DNA from: Sambucus nigra
Taxonomy: Eukaryota > Streptophyta > Magnoliopsida > Dipsacales > Adoxaceae
Assembly: GCA_949130495.1 (NCBI GenBank)
Contig: OX422211.1
Span: 446,036,219 to 446,100,218, forward strand
Reading direction: 5' to 3'
Length of the DNA stretch: 64,000 nucleotides
Shown: positions 12,268-24,470 of the stretch, piece by piece
Position numbering within the stretch: the first letter of the stretch is position 1
How the letters are laid out: each line of letters starts with the position of its first letter
Program-made: the position numbers and the translations under genes
The notes under the pieces: model-generated
The model's database searches: none
Told to the model about the DNA's origin: nothing
Seen by the model: only the letters and a program-made list of their open reading frames with translations

Positions 12268-13167
12268 TCATCTATATGATATGACAAGAGAAGAATCATA
12301 TGCAAGCAAATGAGAATCAACTATTCTAAAATCTAGCGTATCCAAAAGTGATTTCCTAACACAAACAGATGTAACACATCGACATGGGGTTTTGGGAACC
12401 AACAAAACACTAGACTTCGAATTCCTAAGACCTCTTCCAAGATCAAAACAAAATCTCCTAAGTTGACCTTTCCTACCATAATATGAACATTTGTAAACGG
12501 GTGGAACGACACCTAAAGTGTGATATTTTCTAACATCCTTGGAATTAGTTGACCCTCTAAAACAAATAATGGTTTTGGCTTTAGCATTAGAAGCATGAGA
12601 ACACGATGAGCCATTACCATCACTATCAAACCTACTTGAGTCTATCAAATCATTTTTTAACTTCAAATTTTTTTACTCAAGCAAAGAATTAGACTCTTCT
12701 AAATTAAGGGACGCCTTTTTCAAGTTTTCAATAATTCCAAAAAGCGTATCTCTCTCTTCCTCAATTAAAGCAAACTTTTTTCTAAGAGTCTTTTTAAGTG
12801 CCACAAACTCATTGACTAAAATATTTTTGTCCTCTTTGGCACAAACACAAACCATCGAATTTTTAAGGTCCTCCAATTCTTTCTCTAAAAATAGGACCCT
12901 ATCATCACTCTCCTTCTTGGACAATTTTAAAGCAATAAAGTCATGGTCCAAGGAAACAATTTTTTCACGATAAAAATCTAGTTGATTTTGAACCGTTTGC
13001 AAAAGATCCATCACGGATTTAAAACGAGAATTTTCTTTTTCCAAAATTTTAATTCTTTTTATAAACGTCAAATTCAAACGATTTATATCATCAAAACTTT
13101 GACTCGGGTCATTAAAGGAGGGCACCCGATTAGATAAGTGCTCCATCGAAAAAATTGCGATTTTCAA
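12268..13167 (-). pseudogene. Sirevirus-like gag C-terminal remnant (coiled coil and broken zinc knuckle)
   Basis: One frame runs from 13167 to 12268, broken only by a TAA at 12673-12675. The first 160 residues are charged and heptad-like (KRIKILEKENSRFK, LEKELEDLKNS), a probable coiled coil as in the C-terminal gag half of Sireviruses. Later comes YKCSYYGRKGQLRRFCFDLG, a zinc knuckle in which the second Cys and the His of CX2CX4HX4C are lost (Y and Q). Element D has the intact counterpart CTHCKKREHLREFC. The gag core domain present in D is missing here. Inactive as nucleic acid binder, I infer. Confidence 0.75.
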
Positions 13168-13259
13168 AAAACTGATTTAAAAAAAAAATCAATATCACAT
13201 AATTTTTGCGAAAAATAGGAATACGCAATAAATTAGCGTAACCTGCTCTGATACCAATT

Positions 13260-14362
13260 TGAGAAGAGTGCGCGTGCATTCAAATAGAGATATTATTTTA
13301 TTAAACACGGTTTTTATCAATTAAGTCCTAAACATGCATCTAGGTGTGATTGAATAAGACGATGAAACATGCAAGAACATTCAAACACACACATGTGAGG
13401 AAAAATCCCCCAAAGGGACAAAACCTTTATTTTCACTATAATATTGTAAGGAACGATTACACGGATTACAGTAAAAATACAGCGACACAAATACTCGCGG
13501 GTGTCGATTCTGTAGTCGGCGGCTGGAACTTTCCCTTTCCAGGAGGGCAGCAATGAAGAAGAAGGACGATCTTCTCCGCAAGAGTATGTACAAACACAAG
13601 ATTGTGTTCTTGGGTTGCAAACTGATTCACAAAGGTTTGGCAAAGTTGTGTGAATCAAAACATGAGTCTTGGGACTCAAAAAGGTAAAGACTTAGAGTAT
13701 TACACGGATTACAGTAAAAATACAGTGACACGGAAATACCCGCGAGTGTCGGTTCTGTAGTCGACGGCTGAAACTTTCCCTTTCCAGGAGGGCAACAATG
13801 AAGAAGAAGGATGGTCTTCTCCACAAGAGTATGTACAAACACGAGATTATGCTCTTGGGTTGCAAACTGATTCACAAAGGTTTGGCAAAGTTGTGTGAAT
13901 CAAAACATGAGTCTTGGGACTCAAAAAGGTAAAGACTTAGAGTATTTTGGACTCTTAAAATCGTCTATGAAAGTCTTAGAAAACAACTCCCTGAAGTTGT
14001 TTTAAATAAGGAAACCTGGGCCGAAAAAATCTCAAGCAGATCTGATCGATTTTATCTCAGGCGGATCGGTCCGCTTCTGATGACGGACCGGTCCGATAGC
14101 GGATCGGTTTGTTTTTTAACAGGGCCTCTTCGGTTTGCATGCGATCCGGGGTTTACTGGTTCTGGTGCAAAGCGAATCGGTCCGGAGGCGGATCGATTCA
14201 TTTTTTAAAATGAGCGGACCGATTCGATTTACCAGAAAACTGATTCCAATATGAATATGCTTTTGATATTCGGATCCATTGATGTAGATGCGATCTTAAA
14301 TTTCTTCAACGGTATAACGGCGTACGACATATAAATTGATAATGGACAAAAATGTCCTTACA
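13260..14362 (-). repeat. Element C 5' LTR with internal tandem duplication
   Basis: 1103 bp. A unit of about 243 bp is duplicated head to tail (about 13458-13700 and 13701-13945), each copy carrying TACACGGATTACAG and the CCTTTCCAGGAGGGCA block. The duplication is absent from the left LTR. Both LTRs share the GGATCGGTCCG motif cluster (14050-14230). Confidence 0.92.
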
Positions 14363-15679
14363 GCGGTGGTGGAGGAGGGGCAACATGTGAATTAGGATTC
14401 ATCGCAGCATGTTGTTGCCCATAGTTAAAACCAAGATGGTTTTTCCATGAAGGGTTGTAAGAATTCTCGTGCGGTGTACCGAAATTACCCTTGAATCCTC
14501 TTATACCACTCACTTGTTCTTGAAGCATCACTTTATAGGCGGGTATAGTCAGACATTCCTCAGTTGAATGACCCGCCTCACAAATCCCACACACCTTCTC
14601 GACGGGGTTTGGGATGGATCCAGTTAATCCCCTTCCACATACTTTAAGTAGGTCTCGCATTCCTTTCTCAAGTACATCGAGTCGATAGTCCGTCATAGAA
14701 TTCTTTTCTACGTGAAATAGGCCAGACACCGATGGAGTGGTGGTCACTTGGTGATTTCAATTTTGAGCATTAGGGTCAGATGTATCCCAGGATTGGGTAG
14801 TCTCGGCGACATACCTCAGGTGAAGCTCAACATTGTGGGTGTCTAATTTGATAAATGGACCATCGCACATGGTTTCAACGAGTTGCTTGAAATTAATGTT
14901 CAGCCCATTATGGATGAAGGAAATGATTTGCAGTTTACCAAATCCATAATGGGGGCACAAAGTAACTAACTCATTGAAACGCTCGTAGCATCGATCGAAC
15001 GACTCATTTTCTAATTATCGAAAAGTTTGAATTTGAGCCTTGATGGAGTTCGTTCGATGTGGAGGAAAGAATTTCTTAAGAAATTTAGATTGCAAATCAT
15101 TCCAGGTTGTAACCGAGCTTAGAGGTAAAGACCATAGCCGGGTCTTAGCCTTATCTTTTAGAGAGAATGGGAAGAGTTTGAGGCAGATCACCTCTTGTGT
15201 GCAAGTTTGATCATTGAGAGTTTTACACACATCCTCAAATTCCCTGATGTGGAGATATGGTTTTTCAGATTCCATCCCATGGTAGTGGGGGAGCATCTGG
15301 ATCATTCCATTTTTAAAACGAAATTACCCTGGCATTATACGGGAGTATAATGCATCCCAGAGTGACAGTGCCCTTGGGATATAAGATTTCTCTCAAATGG
15401 GCGGTATGGGGTCTCTTCCTCATTGGCGGCTGCACTACCGTGTTGTGACATAGCTCTCTCACTAGATGACTCTGTGTCCTCACTAGGTATACTAGGAGCG
15501 CGCTCTGAGGTGTATCCTAAGAAGGATGTCGGGGTGTGTGTAGGCGTGGGAAATGGAACCCAGAATTGTGGAACGTTTAGAGTGTGAGGGCTATCGGGTG
15601 GGTCGTACTCAACTATCGGGTTTTAGTGAATGTGGGTTGGAGTATTGTGGAGAGTTGAAGTGAGTTCAGAATTTTGCAT
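14363..15679 (-). pseudogene. Element B gag, N-terminal and middle part
   Basis: Translation from the ATG at 15679 (MQNSELTST; the same start context is found in E) has stops and frame changes. It covers a capsid-like core at 15305-15015 with HYHGMESEKPYLHIREFEDV, LKLFPFSLKDKAKTRLWSLP and FLKKFFPPHRTN, typical of Athila-group gag. The middle part at 14747-14363 has a zinc knuckle CGICEAGHSTEEC and NPSWKNHLGFNYGQQ. The reading ends at a PPPPP run where C inserted; the remaining gag resumes at 9880. No functional product is expected. Confidence 0.85.
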
Positions 15680-15824
15680 TAATAGGCTTATGAGAGATGA
15701 TGAGGAATATTTTTGTGCTTTTAAATTTTTTTATGATTTTTTTTTTAAATTTTTGGTCAAAGCTTTAGATTGACTTGATGTAATCCTAAGTCTACCTAGA
15801 TCCTCGGTAACGGCGCCAAAAACT

Positions 15825-17339
15825 TGACGCGACTAAGAATGTGTCTCAGAAGTGGGTACTCTCTAGGCTCAAGTGCAAGCCTGTCGCTCAAGTAATAATC
15901 CGATAAGTCGGGTATCGATCCTCAGGGAAATAGGAAAACAGAGTTGCGACGACGTTGGACAGACGAAGGAATCCTGAGTTTGACTCTAAAGGAAAAGGAA
16001 AAATGATATATTTTGGGAATTAACTACATCTAAATGCAAGTTTGAAAATATTTATTTAATGAACCAAAGTATGAATGGAATGAAACTATTCTAAATTACC
16101 TAAATTACTGATAATGATTGTACTGAAATTTGAACTATATGATGAAGAAAACAGGACGGGAATACAATCCCTCAACCCTAGAGTATAGATGGTATAAAAC
16201 TAATCGTAAATTTAAGTGATTAATTAGGCCCAAAATTTAGTACTCCCACGCATTACGTATATGAGGTTTAAGCCCGCACCATACTTAATCAGAGGACGAG
16301 TAAATCGATATTGCGATAGTTACACTCGAATTGCATTCTGAAGCATCCCGATTACCCTGAAGCAAATGAGATACAAAGATCTACAATTGTCGTATTTCTA
16401 CGCAATACGGTCACAATCAAATCATTAAATTTAGAGGATTAATTTTACACACATGCAACTATCACATCAGGTTGAGTTCATGCATCCTGACCCTTGAAAT
16501 CTAGCCGGACATATGAGAACTTGAAAACAACTCGTTTGGAATGAAATAAAACATTTTTACTACTGAATGAAGATGAAGAAAGATGAAATTAGTAATGAAA
16601 AAGCAACTAGAATAAAGATTGAAACATAAATTAGAATGATTTTACTTGAATTGCAACTTGAAAGCAGCTAGGGTTTATGTTATTCTCTTCTAAATTCGAT
16701 TACAAAGTTTCCCTAATGAATTAGAAGCCTCTCCCTTTACATTTGGGAGGAGTTATAATTTATAATCTACGAAATACAAGAGTTTGAACCACGTTGTATT
16801 ATAATTTTTACAAATGGATAAGTCTGGAAAATCGAGAATGGATTCAATCCTGTTAAGGGGTTCAGTTCGGTTCGGTTCCATCTTTGCCACCTTTTACAGA
16901 TACTTCCTCGAGCATGGGATCGATTCTTTATTTCCTTGCTTCGGTTCGATTCCATCTTTTTGACACTTCACAGGAAGTTTTCTAGGCATAGGAACGATTC
17001 ATTTTCTCCTCACTTCGGTTCGATTCTGTCATGTTCAACCTTTACAGATACTTCCCCCATGATGGATTCGGTTCTTCTCTTCTTCCCTTGGGTTCGGTTC
17101 GGTTTTTGCCAGTCTTCACATAATCCTTTTCTTCTTGTGTTTCTTTGAAGTTTTTGGTACGGAACTCGGATTAAAACACTGAACTCCCGCGAAATAGATG
17201 AAGAACACACGAAACTCGATGTACTCATTTGAACTTGTTAATAGCAAAGATATGATAAAAATCTACTTGAATTACACTTTGCAACGCGATAAAAACCTCT
17301 AAATTAAGAGGATAAAAGAGAAGAATTTATGCCTAATCA
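15825..17339 (-). repeat. Element B 5' LTR
   Basis: 1515 bp, pairing with 4736-6250. The primer site lies at about 15801-15822, followed on the minus strand by a leader of about 140 bp before gag. Confidence 0.93.
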
Positions 17340-20300
17340 TCTATCTTTATAACTGAGTGTGGGTTTACCTTTCCTCCCAACCCCTTGTGTCTTGAATTTT
17401 GTCAATACTTTGATGTTGTCCTAGCTAGGGTAGCCCCCAATACTTAGAGGGTCGTAAATGGAGTGTATAGGTTGAATTAAATTCATGGAACCCATTTAGG
17501 GATTACAGAAATAAAGTTTTGTTATAAGTGGGTGACTAGTGATACCACTTTTTATTTAAATACTAGGGCTGTAAATAAAGCATTAGTTATTAATATTTTA
17601 GACTCCAATAGGGATTATTTTGAGCACGAAGTTGGTGTAAAAAATTGGCAATACGCCTCTTTGACTGGAAATGCTAAGTACCAGGGGCCTAGATGCCCTC
17701 CTTTTGGCAATGGGATAGGTTATTCCCCATTTAACTATTTTCCCCTGTACATATCTGTTTAAATATAACACTAATTTTTGCTTTGTAAATTTTGATTACA
17801 TTTGATCAGAAGAGAAGGTGCCCAAAGGAAAGTGAAGTGAATCTTAGGGAATTAAAATTTATTTGGGGACTTCATCAAAGGATTGGCGAGGAGCACGTCA
17901 GGTCTGCATCTTATTTGCTGCAGTACAAGAATACAATTTCCTCATTTGTTGCTCGTCCGACTCTTTCCCCTATAATTGACCTTGAGCAAGAACCTCTTTC
18001 TACTTCCTCAATTGCTGCATCTAGCAGTGGTGATCTTGCTGCCCTTTCCCCTTCTTCCTTAGATTTTATCTTGCCCCTTATCATAGTTATGGGAAAGAGG
18101 AAGTCTCTCAATATTTTTGGAGATATAACTTCTAAGACCCCTTCCAAACAAGCTGATGAAGGGGTGAAAAATAAAGATGAGACTGAGAAGAAACCCCCAT
18201 CTAAGAAAGTTGAAGAGAGCCCCCTGAAAAGAATAAAAAAGGCTTCTTTCTAAGTTAGCAGTATATTCTTCTGCTCTTCCTAACCAGCGTGAGTTGGTCG
18301 ATATATATTCTTATGCCTCTACAATGGTCCTTAGCCCTGGATTAGCAAGACAACTAATAAAGTCTGGGACTTATCCAGACCACAAGGGTACTGCAGCTGC
18401 ATTACCTCATTCCAAAAGTTCTGATGGGGCTGCTCAAAGCCTTACTCTGGTATATTCCTTTACCTTCTCTAATTTTATGTCTCTTTATTTGTTCTTCATA
18501 ATACTAACTTTCATTGTTATTCTTGTGCAGTTCCTCGCTGACTTCAATAACATGTTGGAGAAAGATAAGCTTTGAGAGTTTCTTCTGGTAAAGTTAAAGA
18601 AGCTTTTAATGGGCTGAAAAAGTCAGTGCTTGATTCCCAATAAGCATTGGCCAATGAACAAAAGAAATGGGAGGAAATGGTGAAAGTTATCGAAGGAGCT
18701 GCTGAAACTGATCGAGGTCTGGCTGATAAGTTACTGAAAGACTTAGAAGCTCAGAAAGTCAAAATTGCCCAGCTACAGAAGGATTTGGGTGTTGAGAAGG
18801 CGAAAAGGATTAAGGCTAGGGAGGCTGGCTTCAATAGAGGCTGGGATAAAGCCATTGGAGAATCTTATTTCCAAATTGAGTTTGCGAAGAAAAAATGCTT
18901 TAAGGACGACTGGTTTGCTACCCTTGTGGAGGTCCGTACTCTAAAAGATTATGAGTTATTCTTATGATATGATCCTGGGACCCCTCCAAACCTGGACAAG
19001 GAAGTTGATGGAATCTGCCGATCAACACCAGGATGTTGATTCTTCTTCCCCTATATAGTTAATCATCCTCATCCTTCTGCTCCTGCTTTTAGTTCAGCTA
19101 ATCCTGAAGCAAATAAGAAGCAGGTGTAAAATTGAGCAACTTTCAGTTTTCCTTTTTCAGTAGTTGTATTTTTTCTTTTTCTTTTTTGAAGATGTATCTG
19201 TACTTTCCCCTTTTTATTAATGAAAAGAGAAATGTTTTTGTTCTTTTGCTTGTGTTTTTCTTTGCTATGCGCCTTGTTAATTGATGACTTTCCCATTCTT
19301 AATAATTTATGGATAAATTGGAATACTTCTCATCTACTAATTTTGAGCTACCCCAGAGATGTAATGAGTTTTTCAAAGCTGGTCACTTATCTCTAACTGA
19401 TGCCGATATACTAAAGTTGCTAAAGGAAGGGGTATCCGAGCAAGCCAAAGAAGCACATATTCATTTGAAGTGTCTTCTTAATCGGACAGTGGCCAATAAC
19501 GTTGCCTACTACGAAATGATTAAAGAGTTACAGGAAGACCATAATGAAGCTAAGGTACGTTTACATGGGGATTATGAGAAGAAATTCCAGGCCCTTAGTG
19601 AAGGTAAAAATTGGATAAATTTGCTTCTCATTTTTTAAGACAATAATTCCTGCTTAAACATGAAGTGGATGAAGTGAGGGACATTACCAATCTTCTATAG
19701 GAAGAGATAATAATTTGAGAGATGAATTTGATGCCCTGAAGTCATCCATTGTTGTTGTTACTACTACAGATGATGGTAATTCATTCTTGGAGGTTGAGAA
19801 TACAAGGTTGAGTGAGGAGTTTGAGGCTTTGAAGAAATTAAAACCTTATTCTTTATCTTCCCGAGCTAGAGCCAAACATGGCTGAGGTACTACAGATGAA
19901 GTCAAGACCTAACAAACCCTTACCAATCAAGTTGCACAATTAAAAGCCAAAAATTAAGCCATTGCTGAGATGTCCTAGAAGCTACACGCCTTGTCCGAGC
20001 AACTATCCACTGAATCTTCTCAGCTACAAGATAAAGATGGAGTGTTAAAAAAATTGCATTACCAAGTTGACAGATTGACCTTTCGGTTCCATAAACAACT
20101 GGGGGAAGTTTGGATGGATGGGTACAATGAAGCTCTGGGGCACTTTGATGATAAGCTTCAACAAGCTAAGAATGAGAGTTATAAATGGGGTTGGATGAAT
20201 GCTTTGACAATGATGAAGGTGGAAAACCGATTGTGGGACTAGTATGACCCATGATTGCTTGACCTTGACAAAACCCCATTTAAATTAAATGTTAATTGGA

Positions 20301-20530
20301 TTCCAGTCCATCATATTCCTTAATACTTGATTTCAAATTACTTGGGAGATTATGAGCTTCATGATGAATTAGAAATCATTCGACCTCCTCACATCCTTGA
20401 TCGTTTTAGTAGCAACAATGCCAGAATACTTCAGGATTTTAACTTCATTAATTATCCTTACACTTTAGATGATCCTCCGGCTGGAATGGATCCTGATTCA
20501 AAAGCTGAAGGGAACCATCCAGCAGAATGA
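17340..20530 (+). pseudogene. Antisense gene of element A, main part: Transposase_28-like domain, basic linker, coiled coils
   Basis: Plus-strand frames continue the gene started at 4605. The first 140 codons (GFTFPPNPLCLEF, then NIKFCYKW-like and NWQYASLTGN segments) have two in-frame stops. A basic serine-rich linker follows (18080-18250, GKRKSLNIFGD and KKVEESPLKRIKK), then long charged coiled-coil stretches (18647-18967, 19309-19570, 19991-20242) such as DLEAQKVKIAQLQKDLG and RLTFRFHKQLGEVW, ending at TGA 20528. Introns with GT-AG ends are plausible at about 17747-17810, 18450-18530 and from 19604. It lies convergent to element A pol. Function unknown; extra antisense frames are known in Tat elements. 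Confidence 0.65.
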
Positions 20531-21373
20531 AACTTTGTACTTTGTTTTGTTAACACGTGATTGAGTGAAATGGAAATTTGATAAATTTATTGAATATTAA
20601 TCATTTCTTTATCATTAGTTCTATCGATACACTTAGATTAAAATCTAAATTTAGTCTCAATTAATAATGATTGCAGATGTTTAACTAACATACTTAGATT
20701 AAAATTTAAATTTAGAGCTAGTTAGATGAATGCATAGGTTCTACTAGCATACTTAGATTAAAATATAAATTTAGAGCTAGCTACCCATGTGTCTTCGAAT
20801 GTTTTATTAATGCACCCAAATGTTAGGCTTTTGCATTAGATGGAATATGTGATTACATGCCTCTTGAGGAATCTTTGCAATGTTCTTCCTGTACTTTTCC
20901 CAGTAGGATAAAGATCTTATTTTATCCTTATGTTTGTGGACCAAGTTTCTTGAGGATTTAACATCCTGTTGACTTGGAATTTTTGTATCAGTGATAAAGT
21001 TTGTGGTTTCTCCGAGCAACTTATTGTTTGTGCCGAGCAACTCGCTTGTATTCTTGTATTCTGCCGAGCATCTTTCAGAGTAATATTTGTTGAGCCGAGA
21101 AATCTTTCAGGGGAATATTTTATGAGCCGAGCAATAATTTGAAGAACTTCTAACTTTTGTCAAATTAACTATAGTAGTGTATAGCACTAGTACTTCAAAA
21201 AAAATTAAAAATAACAATTGAAAGAACTGATGATTTTATTAATACTGAAAGTTGATTTCAAATTGATTACAATATCATTGGTAATATTTTCTGAGATGTT
21301 TTGCATGCCATAGATTTCTGAATTCTTCACATTCTAAGGTTTTAATTCGATAAGTTCCAGGTCGGATCACTGC
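20531..21373. repeat. Convergent 3' ends of element A genes, with two repeat sets
   Basis: This interval separates the end of the antisense gene from the end of integrase. It holds three copies of a roughly 60-bp unit starting CTTAGATTAAAAT and containing TAAATTTAG (about 20633, 20693, 20753). A second set of five CCGAGCA or CCGAGAA motifs lies at 21013-21130. No gene was recognised. Confidence 0.75.
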
Positions 21374-22260
21374 TTAAATAAGGTATAACCTATGCCAATT
21401 GGGCTCAAGCTTGTTATTTTTCTGCAGCACTTTCTTTAGCACATAATATCCTTCCTTCAAGTTGGTCAGTTTCATCCTTTTATTATAAAAATGGGTTATT
21501 CTCTGTTGGTAGGTTGCTTTTGTCAGGGCATCATCTTCTCTTACTTCTTTCAGCATATCTAGATCCAACCTTCTTATTAGGTCACTTACTGGAGAGTTAA
21601 AATTTAAAACTCTATGGGATGGTAAACCTAACTCGACAGGAATGACAACTTTAGTCCCAAATGCTAACATATATGGGGATTCTCCAATTGCTGTTCTCGG
21701 TGTTGTTCGGTATACCCACAAGACATAATGTAGCTCGGTTATCCAATTTCCCTTGGCATCATCAAGCCTTTTCTTTAACCCAATAAGCAAAGTTTTGTTC
21801 GTAACTTCAGTTTGTCCATTAATATGAGGATGTCCTGGAGCTGAATGTAATTTTTTAATATTGGACTAAGCACAGTAAGTTGTGAATTCATCATTGTCAA
21901 ACTATATTCCATGATCAGTAATGAAAGTATAGGACAACCCATACCTATAGATGATGCTTTTCCATATGAACTGATAGATCTTTTCATAAGGCATGCCTAT
22001 CAAGGTTTCTAGCTCAACCCATTTTGTAAAATAATCCACGGAGATAAGTAAGTATTTAAATCTTCCTCGGGTGGTTAGCAGTGTTCCGACCAAGTCTATA
22101 TCCCACATGGAAAATGTCCATGGTGAAGTGATTGGAGTGAGAGAAGCCTGTGGAGTTTTTTGAATGGTGGAGAATCTTTGATATTTATCACACTTCTTGG
22201 CAAAAGTTGCACAGTCTGCTCGCATTGTTGGCCAATAATACCCTTGCGTACTGATTCTTT
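21374..22260 (-). pseudogene. Element A integrase
   Basis: From high to low coordinates the minus strand shows the end of the HHCC zinc domain (ADCATFAKKCDKYQR), then the catalytic core with the first Asp in WTFSMWDIDLVG, the DYFTKWVE block, the second Asp in FITDHGI (followed by a stop) and the Glu in the NGQTEVTNK block. YRTTPRTAIGESPYMLAFG and a C-terminal YVLKKV segment follow. The DDE residues are readable, but stops and a frameshift near 21775-21900 break the protein. Normally this enzyme inserts the cDNA into the chromosome. Confidence 0.88.
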
Positions 22261-22365
22261 GCAGAAGTGTTCTACTTGTTATGTGAGCTCCACATTATCC
22301 TTCATGCACCTCCTAAATTAGATCTTGGACCTCTGATGGATGCACACAGCGTTGCAAATTGACTG

Positions 22366-23061
22366 CTAATCCTCTCCTATATAAAACACCTTTATCAATA
22401 CATACCAAACTGCTTTGTACTTTAACTTCTTTACTTCTAACATATCTGTTGGTAGAGTTTCTTTGATGTATGCTCTGATGGGGTCCATCCATGATGACCC
22501 CATATCTATAGCAATAAAATTGATCATCAAATCTTCATATATGCTCCTATTGGCCAAAATCTCAATATAAATAATTAGTCGGAGTTTAATTCTTGTAGCT
22601 AAGGCTAGCCGTGCAAGGGCATCAGCTCGGGTATTTTCCAACCTTGGGATGCTATTTATCTGAACAACTGGTAATTTTGTAATGACTTTTATCGCCTTAG
22701 ATAAATACCCGGTTGTTAATTCTCCTTTAGCTCCATATAAACCCAGTGTTTGGTTCACCACCAGCTAAGAGTCACTGTGTGCCACAACTTGCTCGACACT
22801 CAATGAATAGGCTAATCTTAAGACCACAATGAGAGCTTCGTACTCTGCTTCATTATTTAAAGTCTGCAATTGAAAATGTAGTGCATACTCAATATCAATA
22901 CCATCAAGAGTGTTAAGTATTATACCTGCTCCACTGCCGATTGAATAAGATGATCCATCAACATATAAGTTCCATATTGGGGCGTTGTTGTCAAACAATT
23001 GGTCTGTCAAACTCCCATAGTGGAATATTTTTCCCTTTGCTTCTTCATACTTCCTGGTCAT
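22366..23061 (-). pseudogene. Element A second RNase H (Tat-type)
   Basis: Minus-strand reading shows NLYVDGSSYSIGSGAGIIL, LNNEAEYEALIVVLRLA and AHSDS, a type I RNase H with D-E-D residues, followed after a stop by INSIPRLENTRADALARLA (the last Asp block). This domain comes after the ordinary retrotransposon RNase H and is a marker of Tat elements with dual RNase H. One stop interrupts it after SDS (22762-22764). Confidence 0.82.
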
Positions 23062-23229
23062 CTCCTGTGTTCGGGAAAAGGAATCTGGTAGGTCGACAAC
23101 CCCTTCTTTTAAAGAAGGTTCTTCGGGATCTTTCTTGTTAACGTCATTTCCTCTTGATTCCTGTGTTGTCAGTTCACTTTGCTGCTCGGGGACCTCAGAC
23201 TAAGTGAACTCCGCTATGAAATATGCCAC

Positions 23230-24470
23230 TGCTTAGCCTTTCAAAGAAGACCTAGGTTCATATATAATATCATACTCCCCCAATTCCACAGCCCAGTACA
23301 TTAACCTACCAGATTTCTCTTGTTTATGCAAAGCTTGCCTTGGAGGTATATTAGTGTAAACTACGATTGTATGGGCTTGGAAATAAGGATTTATATGTCT
23401 AGATGCTTAAATTAGTGATAAAGCCAATTTTTCCAAATGAGGGTATATGATTTCTGCTCCTCGAAAAGCCTTACTAGTATAGTAAACGGGTTTTTGAACT
23501 CCATTCTCTTCTCGGATCAACACAGAACTTACTGCCGATTCAGAAATAACTAAGTACGAGTATAACTTTTCACCTGTGATTGGTCGGGAGAGTAACGAAG
23601 GTGACCTTAAATACTCTTTTAATTCCATAAAAGCTTTTTCACATTTCGTGTTCCATTCAAAACTCTTTTTGAGCACCTTAAAGAATGGCAGGCACCTATC
23701 TGTAGCTCGGGACATGAATCTGTTCAATACTGCTACTTGTCTAGTTAGTCTTTGCACGTCCTTCTTACAGGTTAGGGATTTCATTTCGATTAATGCCTTG
23801 ATCTTATATGGATTTGCTTCAATTGCCCTTTGATTTACTATGTACCCGGGGAACATTCCCTCTTGCACTCTGAAAATGCACTCGGTCGGATTCAACATCA
23901 TCTGGTGCTTCTCAAGTTGATCAAAAGTCCAGCTGAGTTCGGCAATGCGATCAGAGACCTTTTTACTTTTTGTAAGCATATCATCCACATAGACTTCCAT
24001 ATTCTTACCTATTTGCTCTTCGAACACCTTATTGACCAGCCTTTGATATGTAGCACCTGTATTTTTCAAACCAAAAGGCATAACATTTTAACAACATGTT
24101 CCTCGGGGAGTGATGAAAGAAGTGCTTTTCCTGTCCTCAGGTTTCATTTTTATCTGGTTATAACCAAAATAAACATCCATAAAGCTGAGTAAGTCATGTC
24201 CTGATGTTGCATCTACGAGCTAATCTATTCGGGGCTAACGAAAATGATCCTTTAGGCATAATTTATTTAAATATGTGAAATCTACACACATCCTTCATTT
24301 GTTATTTTTCTTTTTGACCATAATTACATTGGCTAACCAGTCTGGGTATTTCACTTCATTAATAAAAGATTTTTTCTTAAGCTTTTCGACTTCTTCCTGT
24401 ATGGCTTGATTCTTCTCGGGGCTGAACACTCTTCGTCTTTACTTTACTAGTTTAACTTCTTTATTTACGT
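23230..24470 (-). pseudogene. Element A reverse transcriptase and first RNase H
   Basis: The 5' part (24470-24085) is broken by stops but shows NEVKYPDWLANVIMVKK, RMCVDFTYLNK and FMDVYFGYNQI. The open part (24081-23407) has MPFGLKNTGATYQRL, the intact catalytic YVDD in MEVYVDDML, then LNPTECIF and the connection segment. The first RNase H starts near SYLVISESAVSSVLI and continues with VYYTSKAFRGAE and, after a stop, the MYWAVELGEYDI block. It copies the element RNA into DNA in the virus-like particle. The catalytic motif survives, yet upstream stops make it non-functional. Confidence 0.9.

Larger units (their letters stand above)
9881..14362 (-). mobile_element. Element C: non-autonomous Sirevirus-like copia element
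   Basis: LTRs at 9881-10762 and 13260-14362 begin TGAGAAGAGTGCG and end AATGTCCTTACA on the plus strand. They are flanked by the duplication GCGGT (9876-9880 and 14363-14367) inside B's gag. Beside the right LTR the minus strand reads AATTGGTATCAGAGCAGG, the initiator-Met primer site usual for copia elements. Beside the left LTR it reads CATAGGGGAGATTT, a polypurine tract. Only a gag C-terminal remnant is encoded; protease, integrase and reverse transcriptase are missing. LTR starts and internal non-coding DNA resemble element D. Confidence 0.93.
4736..17339 (-). mobile_element. Element B: non-autonomous Athila-like gypsy element (contains C)
   Basis: Two LTRs of equal length (1515 bp; 4736-6250 and 15825-17339) begin TGACGC and end GTCTAATCA or GCCTAATCA. 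They are flanked by the 5-bp duplication TCTAT (4731-4735 and 17340-17344). Next to the right LTR the minus strand reads TTGGCGCCGTTACCGAGGAT, a primer site close to the tRNA-Asp-type TGGCGCCGTTGCCGGGGA. Next to the left LTR is the purine tract TAAGGGGGTT. The interior encodes gag and protease only: no reverse transcriptase, RNase H or integrase was found. Element C is inserted in gag. Without C the element is about 8.1 kb. E at 43029-51401 is a relative. Confidence 0.93.

Noticed and set aside
13317..13875. Several open frames with repeated similar proteins
   Set aside because: They lie in the duplicated part of the C LTR and appear in the other LTR too; they are LTR sequence and not genes.
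23576..24192. Plus-strand frames opposite reverse transcriptase of A
   Set aside because: Shadows of the minus-strand gene; no recognised domain.
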